From: Candidatus Yanofskybacteria bacterium RIFCSPHIGHO2_01_FULL_44_22
GTDB lineage: Bacteria > Patescibacteriota > Minisyncoccia > 2-02-FULL-40-12 > GWA2-44-9
Reading direction: 5' to 3'
NCBI GenBank assembly: GCA_001794205.1
Contig: MGJJ01000025.1
Location: forward strand, 1 to 5,260
Length of the DNA stretch: 5,260 bases
Every line of letters starts with the position of its first letter. The stretch's first letter is position 1. Of the stretch, positions 1 to 5,260 are shown piece by piece. The translations under genes were made by a program, and so were the position numbers. Under the pieces are notes generated by a model. It saw only the letters and a program-made list of their open reading frames with translations, was not told the origin of the DNA and did no database searches.

Positions 1-9
1 CCCTGGCAT
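1..9 (-). CDS. Start of an unidentified gene, cut by the window edge (3 codons visible)
   Basis: Only ATG CCA GGG (Met-Pro-Gly) is visible before the sequence ends, so the product cannot be named. The start is well supported from context. A full AAGGAGG Shine-Dalgarno sequence sits 7 nt upstream, and a near-consensus promoter sits 47 nt upstream with nothing else between it and this codon. Another ATG at 24-26 opens a different frame but has no ribosome binding site. The gene is separated from the glycosyltransferase cassette by about 400 nt and has its own promoter, so it is probably a separate transcription unit. Confidence 0.6.
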
Positions 10-16
10 ACTAACG

Positions 17-23
17 CCTCCTT
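17..23 (-). promoter_or_regulatory. Ribosome binding site (AAGGAGG) of the gene starting at 9
   Basis: AAGGAGG on the minus strand is a complete anti-SD match with an ideal 7-nt gap to the ATG at 9-7. It decides the start of the truncated gene. No other gene in the window has anything comparable. Confidence 0.75.
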
Positions 24-55
24 CATTAACAGTCACAACTTGACCCTACCTTTTT

Positions 56-83
56 ATTATACTCCTTCTATATAATTTGTCAA
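56..83 (-). promoter_or_regulatory. Sigma70-type promoter, TTGACA-16-TATAAT
   Basis: On the minus strand the perfect -35 hexamer TTGACA (83-78) is followed after 16 nt by a perfect -10 hexamer TATAAT (61-56). Initiation would be expected near 49, giving a leader of about 40 nt before the ATG at 9. Both hexamers are consensus, which makes this the strongest promoter readable in the window. Confidence 0.8.
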
Positions 84-150
84 GCCCTCGTACCAACACC
101 TACTCTCCCACGCTCCAATCCACCTTATAACCTCTCTTGTGGCTTCGGGG

Positions 151-197
151 TGCCCTCTTTATGTTTGCGAGAAGAAACGCAATCCATAAAGAGGGCA
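151..197. repeat. Long nested hairpin in the intergenic region
   Basis: Positions 151-163 and 185-197 are perfect inverted repeats (13 bp, TGCCCTCTTTATG against its complement). Inside them TTGCG (165-169) can pair with CGCAA (178-182). Outside, TTCGGG (144-149) can pair with CCCGAA (208-213). The right arm GAGGGC (191-196) also has a second partner, GCCCTC at 200-205, so two folds compete. No T-tract follows on either strand, so it is not a standard terminator. It could be part of an unrecognised structured RNA, a processing site or a small repeat element; I do not recognise a family. Confidence 0.65.
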
Positions 198-223
198 ACG
201 CCCTCCGCCCGAAAGGTTTATAT

Positions 224-254
224 TTGAAACTGATGCTTAGACGAGGAAGTTCAA
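224..254. repeat. Small imperfect stem-loop
   Basis: TTGAA (224-228) can pair with TTCAA (250-254), and CT (230-231) with AG (248-249), leaving one bulged A and a 16-nt loop. It sits between the long hairpin and the TACAAG repeats, so three possible stems follow one another within about 150 nt. Taken alone this stem is weak. Confidence 0.35.
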
Positions 255-262
255 GGTAATAA

Positions 263-298
263 TACAAGCAATACAAGGGCGTGCCTTGTAAACTTGTA
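263..298. repeat. TACAAG/CTTGTA inverted and direct repeat cluster
   Basis: TACAAG occurs at 263-268 and 272-277, and its complement CTTGTA at 285-290 and 293-298. A further TTGTAAA follows at about 303-309. The four hexamers are arranged symmetrically: TACAAGG (272-278) pairs with CCTTGTA (284-290) around a 5-nt loop, and the outer pair extends the stem past a small internal loop. On the minus strand the stem is followed by TTATTA, so it could be a weak terminator for the cassette; equally it could be an operator with repeated half-sites. The sequence does not decide. Confidence 0.55.
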
Positions 299-404
299 AA
301 CTTTGTAAAAGAGGAGCATGCGGATACGCTTTTATTTAATTAATTCCTTTGACCTTTCCTCGGTAGACTGTCGGCCATCTAAAGATCTGATAAATTAGAA
401 ACGA

Positions 405-1544
405 TTATATTTTCGTTAGCACTTCTAGCGTCTTCTCCGCGCATTTTTGCCATGAAAATTGTTGAGACCTTGCCAGTCCTTTTTGAATTAAATTTTCTCT
501 CAAGCGCCGGTCATCCAACAGATTTCTAATGGCCGCGGCAATATCGGAAACATTATACGGGTCAATTAAAAGGCCGGCATCCCCGACCACTTCCGGCAAA
601 GAAGAATTATTTGATACAACCACCGGCGTCCCGCAGGCCATTGCCTCAAGAGGCGGGAAGCCGAAACCCTCAAAAAAAGAGGGGTAAACAAAAACAGACG
701 CCAAACCGTAATAAAAATTCCGCTCCCCGTCAGAAATGTTTTCTTTGAAAATTATCTGCCGGCGGTAGGACGATGCCGCCGCTTCCTTGAAAATATCCTT
801 GCAAAGCCAGCCGCGGGAGCCGGCCAGCACCAGCCCGACATCATCAAAACCACCGAAAGTTTTAAGAATGTTGAACGCCTTGAGCAGACCGACCGCGTTT
901 TTCCGCGGCTCCAACTTACCCAAGAATAAAACGAATTTTTCCGGTAAGTTTTCCCGGCGCCGGAAAATTTCAAGCTCGCCGGCAGCGGGTTTTTTAATCT
1001 TCGGCGAAATACCCGAATAAATTACCTTTATTTTGGCCGGGTCAATGAAATATTTTACCGCCAAATCATTCCGCGTCGATTCCGAAACGGCAATGATTTT
1101 ATCGGAAAAGCGGGCCTGCCGGGCCGGCTCCATCTCAAATTGATGCCAAAGTCTCTGGCGCGCCGTGAAAAATTCCGGAAACCGCTCGTAAGACAAGTCG
1201 TGAAAAGTCGACACCCGCCGGACCTGCCGGCTTAAGGCGGAAATAAAAAAATGAGGCGAGAAAAAAACATCGATTCCGTCCAGCCATCGGTCTAATTTCG
1301 GAACATTGAAAAGTCTGGCCGCCGGAAAAAGAATTTTATTGGGTGTTTTAAAACGGCGGACTTCAACATTTGGCAGACGCAGAAAATCATAATCCGGCAG
1401 GACGCCGCTCCAGGATGAGAAAAAAAGCTTGAACTTGATTTTCGCATCCATCGGCAAAAGATGAACCAAAAGATTTTCAGTGTATTCCTGAATGCCGCTT
1501 TTGGATTTTGCGCCGAGAACTCTTGTGTCGATTCCGATAACCAT
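405..1544 (-). CDS. GT4-family glycosyltransferase (MtfB-like), last gene of the cassette
   Basis: A 379-aa cytosolic or membrane-associated GT-B glycosyltransferase that would move a sugar from a nucleotide-sugar donor onto a growing lipid-linked glycan. The N-terminal acceptor domain carries the SGIQEYTENLL helix (16-26), the FHDLSYERFPEFF segment (114-126) and AVSESTRND (152-160). The C-terminal donor domain has FLGKLEPRKN (207-216, with K215 in the phosphate-binding position), AGSRGW (241-246) and the E-x7-E motif E292/E300 in FFEGFGFPPLE, followed by ACGTPVVVSNNSSLPEV. All GT4 landmarks are present and the length is normal. It starts 27 nt after the preceding glycosyltransferase, so the two are probably co-transcribed. 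No Shine-Dalgarno sequence precedes the ATG. The fold and family are clear; donor, acceptor and linkage cannot be read from sequence, although many relatives are mannosyl- or rhamnosyltransferases. Confidence 0.93.
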   Translation of the reverse strand: MVIGIDTRVLGAKSKSGIQEYTENLLVHLLPMDAKIKFKLFFSSWSGVLPDYDFLRLPNVEVRRFKTPNKILFPAARLFNVPKLDRWLDGIDVFFSPHFFISALSRQVRRVSTFHDLSYERFPEFFTARQRLWHQFEMEPARQARFSDKIIAVSESTRNDLAVKYFIDPAKIKVIYSGISPKIKKPAAGELEIFRRRENLPEKFVLFLGKLEPRKNAVGLLKAFNILKTFGGFDDVGLVLAGSRGWLCKDIFKEAAASSYRRQIIFKENISDGERNFYYGLASVFVYPSFFEGFGFPPLEAMACGTPVVVSNNSSLPEVVGDAGLLIDPYNVSDIAAAIRNLLDDRRLRENLIQKGLARSQQFSWQKCAEKTLEVLTKI

Positions 1545-1571
1545 AATGAAGGTGGGGTTAAGAATATAGAA

Positions 1572-2651
1572 TCAAGAATTAAGAATGTTTAGAATTTTTT
1601 CTTTGAAAACGGGGATATCGAATTCTTTGGCTCTGGAGCGGCAGACAGCCGGGTCAAAATTATCCGTTTTAAAATTTTTGACCGCCGCGGCCAGCGACTC
1701 TTCGTTTTGCTTGTCAAAAAAAACTCCGGTTTTGCCTTCAACAATCGTCTCCACCGCCCCGCCGCCGCGATAAGCGATGACCGGCCGGCCCGAAGCCATC
1801 GATTCCAGCGGCACGATTCCAAAGTCTTCCTCCTGCGGAAAAATACAAGCTTTGGCTCCGGCATAAAGCTCCGCCAATTTCTCGTCAGAAACAAGCCCGA
1901 GAAATTCCACATTCTTGCCCGCCATTTTCTTTAATCTGTCCGCCTCCGGTCCGTCTCCGGCAATTTTAAGAGGCAGTTTGAGCTCATTGAACGCCCTAAT
2001 TGCCAAGTCAAACCGCTTGTAAGAAACCAGCCGGCCAGCCATAAAAAAATAATCGCCGGTTTGAGCGAAAATATGAAATTTGGCAACATTAACCGGCGGA
2101 TAAATAATCGCTTCCGCTTTCCGTCCATAATATTTTTCAATCCTTTCATTTATGAAACCGGATATCGTCCAGAATTGGTCAACCCGAAACGAGGCTTCTT
2201 TGTCCCAAATTCTCAAATAAGTCATAAAGGGCGGAATTATTTTTTTGAGAATGGCCGGATAACTGATGGATTTTATGAACTGCTGGCTCTCGTCCCACAA
2301 AAATCTCGGCGGAGTAAGGCAATAACAAATATGTTTCGTTCCCGGCTTGGTAATAATGCCTTTGGCGAAAGAAGCCGAAACCGAAAGTACTAAATCAAAA
2401 TCGGAAAAATCAAACTGCTCCACGGCCACCGGCATCAGCAAAGGGAACAAGCGGTGGTGCTTTTTGGCAAACGGAACTTTCTGTAAAAAAGAGGTGCGGA
2501 TGTCCCGGCCGGCGAAAACCCCGCCTGTCGCGTTTTCATCGTATAAAAGAGTAAAAATCGGCGCGTTGGGAAACATCGCGCACAAAACCTGAAGCAAGCG
2601 TTCCGCTCCTCCGAACTGATTAAGATATTCGTGAACAAAGGCAACCTTCAT
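1572..2651 (-). CDS. GT4-family glycosyltransferase (WbaZ-like)
   Basis: A 359-aa GT-B glycosyltransferase, probably adding a sugar (mannose in the named WbaZ relatives) during O-antigen or exopolysaccharide assembly on the cytoplasmic side of the membrane. The N-terminus has the family hallmark MKVAFVHEYL followed by GGAE (14-17), then the typical CYCLTPPRFLWD block (109-120). The donor domain shows GRLVSYKRFDLAI (206-218, K212), AGDGPE (231-236) and the E-x7-E pair E275/E283 within QEEDFGIVPLE, then SMASGRPVIAYRGGGAVETI. It is full length with no sign of damage. It begins 13 nt after the sugar-transferase stop, in an AT-only spacer without a Shine-Dalgarno sequence, which suggests an operon with translation coupled or SD-independent. 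The family is certain; sugar specificity is inferred only from relatives. Confidence 0.93.
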   Translation of the reverse strand: MKVAFVHEYLNQFGGAERLLQVLCAMFPNAPIFTLLYDENATGGVFAGRDIRTSFLQKVPFAKKHHRLFPLLMPVAVEQFDFSDFDLVLSVSASFAKGIITKPGTKHICYCLTPPRFLWDESQQFIKSISYPAILKKIIPPFMTYLRIWDKEASFRVDQFWTISGFINERIEKYYGRKAEAIIYPPVNVAKFHIFAQTGDYFFMAGRLVSYKRFDLAIRAFNELKLPLKIAGDGPEADRLKKMAGKNVEFLGLVSDEKLAELYAGAKACIFPQEEDFGIVPLESMASGRPVIAYRGGGAVETIVEGKTGVFFDKQNEESLAAAVKNFKTDNFDPAVCRSRAKEFDIPVFKEKILNILNS

Positions 2652-2664
2652 AAAAATTTAAAAT

Positions 2665-4050
2665 TTACACCGCCGACCTGTCATTTACCATTTTCCAAAC
2701 GGTTTTTAGGATAATTTTCAAATCAAGGGACAAAGACCAATTCTCAATATAAAAAACGTCCAAAGCCACTTCTTGGTCAAAAAGCAAATCCGAACTGCCG
2801 GATACTTGAGCAAATCCGGTAGCGCCGGCCTTGATAGCCAGAACTTTACGGTGGTCTTTCTGATACTTTTCTATCTCGTCGGGCTGATGCGGCCGGGGCC
2901 CGATAAGACTTATATCGCCCGTAAGGATATTCCAGAATTGCGGCAGTTCGTCCAGTCGGTATTTTCTCAAAAATTTTCCCGCCCGCGTAATTCGCGGGTC
3001 GTTTCTCATTTTAAACAGCGGACCGTCCCGTCTTTCGTTGAAAGCCGCCAGAAACGGTTTATAAGCTTCGGCATTGTTAATCATGGAGCGGAATTTCAAA
3101 AGCTCAAATTCTTTATTTTTGCTTATTCTTTTAAGCCGCACGAAAACCGGCCCGGCGCTTTCCCACTTTATTGCAAAAGCTGTTGCCGCAAAAACCGGAG
3201 AAAAAAGAATTAATCCGAAAGCGGCGGCAGCCATATCTAAAAATCTTTTGGCCACCCGGCCCCATCCGCCCAAAGCAGTTCTTCTCAACTCAATCAACGG
3301 CAGACCGCCCATGACATCTATGTCAAAATTGCGGGTCAGGGTCTGGTAAACGTTCGGAATAAATTTATAAGCGACGTGATTTTCATGACACAAATCAACC
3401 AGCCGAAGAATTTTGTCCGCCGGATAATCGGGATTGGCAAGAATAAGTTCGTCAATTGCCGAATTTTTTAACAGCGGTTCAAGCTCTATCAAGTCAATAT
3501 TCCGACAATGTTTCACCAGTCTGCGACCGGCAAGAGAGTTGCTGTTTATTTCACGATTGATTTTTGCCGTCGCCTCATCGTCGCCTATTACCGCCATCCG
3601 CCGAATGCCAAAACCGTATTTTGAGGCCGACAACCGCCGGAAACGGTCAACCGCCAAACGGCCGGTAAAAACAAAAACAGAAGCGAAAAACCAACCTCCT
3701 AAAACAAGAAACCGGGAATCAAAAAGCTCTTGTCTCAAGAAAACATAAATTATGACCAGCATGATACCGGTCGAGGAGCCGATAAAAATCTTGAAAAATT
3801 CCTCCAACCGGCCCATTTTCGATTTCATCGAATAAAGTCCGGCAACGGCGTACGAAGCAATAAAAAAAAGGGAGACGGCGGCGGTCAGATAAAAATACCG
3901 GCCGAAAGGAAGATTGAATTCAAAAAGCACCGGTCGGAAAGAACTTAAAATTTCAGTCCGGAGAAAGTAAGTGGCAATGCCGGCCGTTAAAAGCATGAAA
4001 AAATCAACCGGCGGTTTGATTACGGTAAAAAAAATATCGGAATTTTTCAT
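2665..4050 (-). CDS. Polyprenyl-phosphate sugar-1-phosphate transferase (WbaP/ExoY-type)
   Basis: A 461-aa inner-membrane enzyme that moves a sugar-1-phosphate from a nucleotide sugar to undecaprenyl phosphate, the first step of a lipid-linked glycan. Four hydrophobic segments (about 12-30, 52-72, 86-106, 113-133) precede a cytosolic Rossmann-like domain (about 148-235, RRMAVIGDDEA). A membrane-re-entrant helix (268-293, after KRFLD) then leads into the catalytic bacterial sugar transferase domain, with LLKFRSM (317-323), RLDELPQFWNIL (365-376, catalytic D367-E368), GDISLIGPRP (378-387) and GATGFAQVSG (409-418). The usual Q in GPxFxxQxRxG is Leu306 and the final Gly is Ser310. The reading frame is open further upstream to an ATG at 4164, but those 38 codons are the 3' end of rnpB and its terminator. 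The ATG at 4050 lies downstream of a plausible promoter and is therefore preferred. It heads the glycosyltransferase cassette. The sugar (glucose, galactose or an amino sugar) cannot be told. Confidence 0.92.
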   Translation of the reverse strand: MKNSDIFFTVIKPPVDFFMLLTAGIATYFLRTEILSSFRPVLFEFNLPFGRYFYLTAAVSLFFIASYAVAGLYSMKSKMGRLEEFFKIFIGSSTGIMLVIIYVFLRQELFDSRFLVLGGWFFASVFVFTGRLAVDRFRRLSASKYGFGIRRMAVIGDDEATAKINREINSNSLAGRRLVKHCRNIDLIELEPLLKNSAIDELILANPDYPADKILRLVDLCHENHVAYKFIPNVYQTLTRNFDIDVMGGLPLIELRRTALGGWGRVAKRFLDMAAAAFGLILFSPVFAATAFAIKWESAGPVFVRLKRISKNKEFELLKFRSMINNAEAYKPFLAAFNERRDGPLFKMRNDPRITRAGKFLRKYRLDELPQFWNILTGDISLIGPRPHQPDEIEKYQKDHRKVLAIKAGATGFAQVSGSSDLLFDQEVALDVFYIENWSLSLDLKIILKTVWKMVNDRSAV

Positions 4051-4057
4051 TATCCGG

Positions 4058-4086
4058 AAGTTAGCACAAAAACCGGGGAAATTCAA
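4058..4086 (-). promoter_or_regulatory. Putative promoter of the glycan cassette (extended -10)
   Basis: On the minus strand TTGAAT (4086-4081; four of six consensus bases) is followed after exactly 17 nt by TAACTT (4063-4058; three of six), which is preceded by TGC as in extended -10 promoters. It lies in the short gap between the rnpB terminator and the sugar-transferase ATG, where a promoter is needed. Only 7 nt separate the -10 box from the ATG, so initiation would fall on or next to the start codon. The individual matches are modest, so this remains a prediction. Confidence 0.45.
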
Positions 4087-4106
4087 CAAAATGTGTAATG
4101 CGTGAA

Positions 4107-4154
4107 AAACAAAAACAACGGACATCTTTGCAAAGATGCCCGTTGTTTTTGTTT
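4107..4154 (-). terminator. Intrinsic terminator of rnpB
   Basis: Positions 4107-4130 and 4131-4154 form a near-perfect 24-bp inverted repeat centred on 4130/4131. The only non-Watson-Crick position (4122/4139) is a G-U pair in minus-strand RNA. The GC-containing stem is followed on the minus strand by TTTTTGTTTTT, the expected U-tract. It lies just beyond the P1 helix of RNase P RNA. Because the A-run on the other side is symmetrical it would also work on the plus strand, though no plus-strand gene leads into it. Confidence 0.88.
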
Positions 4155-4572
4155 GGTTCTCCAAATAATAAGCCGAGTTCTGTTTGAGCGTTAAACGCTC
4201 ATGGCAATTATTTATCTGGGGCCGTAATTACTTGCGGTCTCAAGCGAGCCAACTTTTCGCATCGCGGTTCGCAGTAGCGAATCGCGAGCGCTGCTCTTGC
4301 GCTCCGGTAAGGATTTTGCCGTTTCACCCCCGATTTTTAAGCCCTCAATCGGAACTAAGCTGTCATCAATGATTAAATCATTAATTTAGGGTTTAGCTTC
4401 CCCGACACTTTCATGTCGGAGCGTCTCTGCTCGCACCTCTGGTCTCGCGACCGACGGGAGTTACCCGCTACCGTTTTCCCAGCTTTTTGACAAGCAAAAT
4501 GCCGGGTTAGTGCTCGGACTTTCCTCCCCCACGCTTTAAAACGTGAGAGTAATTGCCTGATTTGGAGAACCT
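4155..4572 (-). ncRNA. rnpB: RNase P RNA (M1 RNA, type A-like)
   Basis: The catalytic RNA of RNase P, which removes the 5' leader of precursor tRNAs together with the RnpA protein. Read on the minus strand, the 5' conserved block GGGAGGAAAGTCCG (P4 5' strand, about 4512-4526) and the 3' block ACAGAACTCGGCTTA (P4 3' strand, about 4169-4183) are both present. Also present are the CR-IV-like AGATAAATAATTGCC (about 4203-4218), CAGAGA (about 4424-4429) and GCAAGAGC (about 4292-4299). The ends pair perfectly: GGTTCTCCAAAT at 4571-4560 with its complement at 4166-4155 (P1, 12 bp). GGCAATTA pairs with TAATTGCC (P2), and CACG/CGTG makes a short P3. The length of about 418 nt is above that of E. coli (377 nt). 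The helix CGCTC/GAGCG (4423-4419 with 4304-4300) encloses about 114 nt, a large P12 side, whereas the segment between CR-III and CR-IV is short. It has its own promoter and terminator. Confidence 0.96.
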
Positions 4573-4577
4573 TCTTT

Positions 4578-4606
4578 ATTATACACCCCAAAAAGCTACA
4601 GGGCAA
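4578..4606 (-). promoter_or_regulatory. rnpB promoter, TTGCCC-17-TATAAT
   Basis: On the minus strand a perfect TATAAT (4583-4578), preceded by GTG, lies 17 nt after TTGCCC (4606-4601; four of six consensus bases). Initiation 6-7 nt downstream falls at about 4572-4571, exactly where the P1 helix of RNase P RNA begins. The -35 box lies within the last codons of rnhA (Leu-Ala-Leu-stop), so the promoter overlaps the neighbouring gene. Confidence 0.85.
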
Positions 4607-5036
4607 GACGGCCGTTTTCTTTATCCAGCGCCTGATTAACCATCTTATCGGCGCCGTGATTTTGCTCACGGGGGATGTGCTTGAAAACAACACCGCCGAA
4701 ATCAAGCTTCATATTCCAGACATCAAGAAACAGGCCTCTGATGTTCTCTTCTTTTATCTTATACTCCCCGTTCAGTTGTTTAACCAAAAGCTCGCTGTCG
4801 GCGTGAACTTCAACCGAGCCTTCTTTGGCCTTTTCGCTTCCGATTAAGCTTTTCAATTTTTTCAAAGCGAAAATAACCGCCGAATATTCGGCAACATTGT
4901 TAGTCGCCTCGCCGATATATTCTCCATATTCTTTCCGCCAGCCGGCGGATACCGATTCAATCACAACGCCAAAAGCCGCCGGCCCGGGATTGCCTCTTGA
5001 CCCACCATCGGTATGAATAAGAAAATGGTATTTCAT
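4596..5036 (-). CDS. rnhA: Ribonuclease HI
   Basis: A 146-aa cytosolic endonuclease that cuts the RNA strand of RNA-DNA hybrids, such as R-loops and lagging-strand primers, using two metal ions. The four catalytic acids are all present: D10 in HTDGGSRGNPGPAA (8-21), E50 in ATNNVAEYSA (44-53), D80 in VHADSELLV (77-85) and D130 in HGADKMVNQAL (127-137). The second and third motifs carry the expected TNNVAEY and DSELL patterns. The protein is compact and lacks the basic handle loop of the E. coli enzyme, like the RNase HI of many Gram-positive bacteria, archaea and Patescibacteria. It follows the small unknown gene after 7 nt, with only a weak GAG as possible ribosome binding site about 12 nt before the ATG. 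No terminator separates it from rnpB. A cell wall or phage origin is not suggested by anything nearby. Confidence 0.95.
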   Translation of the reverse strand: MKYHFLIHTDGGSRGNPGPAAFGVVIESVSAGWRKEYGEYIGEATNNVAEYSAVIFALKKLKSLIGSEKAKEGSVEVHADSELLVKQLNGEYKIKEENIRGLFLDVWNMKLDFGGVVFKHIPREQNHGADKMVNQALDKENGRLAL

Positions 5037-5043
5037 GAACGAT

Positions 5044-5256
5044 TTACTCTTTGCGATTAGCTTTTAGCGGCTTAATGCTTCTTATCTTAAAATACAACAA
5101 ATTATCTTTTAATGCCAAATGGCCGGCAACATTATGTTTTGACCCCGACTTTATATTTTTAATCAAATGTTCGTCAACTGTTCCTGTTATTACTCCAGTT
5201 TCATCTTTGATAGCCACTTCCGTTTCATTCAAATATAAACTTGTATTTTTTAACAT
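5044..5256 (-). CDS. Small protein of unknown function, possibly 5'-truncated
   Basis: I do not recognise this 70-aa frame. It is hydrophilic with alternating short strand-like segments (SLYLNETEVAIKDETG, GVITGTV, LALKDNLLYFKIRSI), one likely helix (DEHLIKNIK) and a basic tail (KPLKANRKE). It has no signal peptide, membrane segment or cysteines. A small all-beta or OB-like fold is conceivable but not shown. The ATG at 5256 is the first visible, but the frame stays open to the window edge only 4 nt beyond, so the true start and any ribosome binding site may lie outside. Its stop is 7 nt before the rnhA start, which supports a real gene co-transcribed with rnhA. Confidence 0.6.
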   Translation of the reverse strand: MLKNTSLYLNETEVAIKDETGVITGTVDEHLIKNIKSGSKHNVAGHLALKDNLLYFKIRSIKPLKANRKE

Positions 5257-5260
5257 TAAT

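Larger units (their letters stand above)
10..404. other. Intergenic region without a supported gene
   Basis: This stretch lies between the end of the glycosyltransferase cassette (stop at 405) and the truncated gene at 9. No reading frame in it has a credible start and length. It holds, from right to left, an AT-rich segment (about 330-350), a cluster of TACAAG/CTTGTA repeats (263-298), a small stem (224-254), a long nested hairpin (151-197) with flanking pairings out to 144-213, and the promoter and ribosome binding site of the next gene. I see no hairpin with a long T-run that would be a clear terminator for the cassette. Confidence 0.7.

Noticed and set aside
40..76. Plus-strand promoter TTGACC ... 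TATAAT
   Set aside because: The spacing is 25 nt, far from the usual 16-18, and no plus-strand gene follows.
84..120. Minus-strand string resembling the 3' part of 5S rRNA (GGGAGAGTAGGT)
   Set aside because: Only about 12 nt match. The hairpin expected before it and the pairing partner of a 5S 5' end are missing, and no 23S rRNA is nearby.
226..246. CTGATGCTTAG string suggestive of a fluoride riboswitch end
   Set aside because: The required 5' GG-AUGG block and pseudoknot partners are absent, and no fluoride exporter gene is visible.
161..259. A 32-codon plus-strand frame (MFARRNAIHKEGNALRPKGL...)
   Set aside because: It has no ribosome binding site or good plus-strand promoter, and most of it is dictated by the inverted repeat. 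The arginine-rich composition looks incidental.
4051..4164. Extending the sugar transferase by 38 residues to the ATG at 4164
   Set aside because: These codons translate the P1 end of RNase P RNA and its terminator hairpin; the extension does not resemble the family N-terminus, and a start at 4050 gives a normal protein.
4373..4705. 110-codon minus-strand frame
   Set aside because: It is a frame through RNase P RNA and the end of rnhA, both of which explain the sequence far better.

Overview
The window looks like chromosomal DNA from a Patescibacteria/CPR-type bacterium, most likely Parcubacteria-like. This is inferred from the style of the proteins, the short spacers, the scarcity of Shine-Dalgarno sites and the base composition; no marker here proves it. 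Every supported gene is on the minus strand, so transcription runs from the high coordinates to the low ones.

Layout from right to left, in the direction of transcription. (1) 5260-4596: a small unrecognised protein (70 aa, possibly cut by the window edge), then 7 nt, then a compact RNase HI with a complete D-E-D-D active site. (2) 4583-4107: an RNase P RNA gene (rnpB) with a near-consensus promoter whose -35 box lies in the last codons of rnhA, a perfect 12-bp P1 helix joining its ends, and a strong intrinsic terminator. (3) 4086-405: a three-gene surface-polysaccharide cassette: a membrane-bound WbaP/ExoY-type polyprenyl-phosphate sugar-1-phosphate transferase, then two GT-B glycosyltransferases of family GT4 (WbaZ-like and MtfB-like), with spacers of 13 and 27 nt. 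(4) 404-10: about 400 nt with no convincing gene, holding a TACAAG/CTTGTA repeat cluster, a long nested hairpin with competing pairings, and then the best sigma70-type promoter of the window. (5) 9-1: the first three codons of another gene behind the only full Shine-Dalgarno sequence seen.

The cassette reads as a simple pathway. The first enzyme would load a sugar phosphate onto a lipid carrier at the inner face of the membrane, and the two glycosyltransferases would extend it. No flippase, polymerase or ligase is in view. RNase HI and RNase P RNA are housekeeping neighbours.

The points most worth a second look are the shape of the RNase P RNA (an enlarged P12 side and too little sequence where P15-P17 should be), the structured intergenic region at 131-298, and a promoter that would make the sugar-transferase mRNA leaderless.
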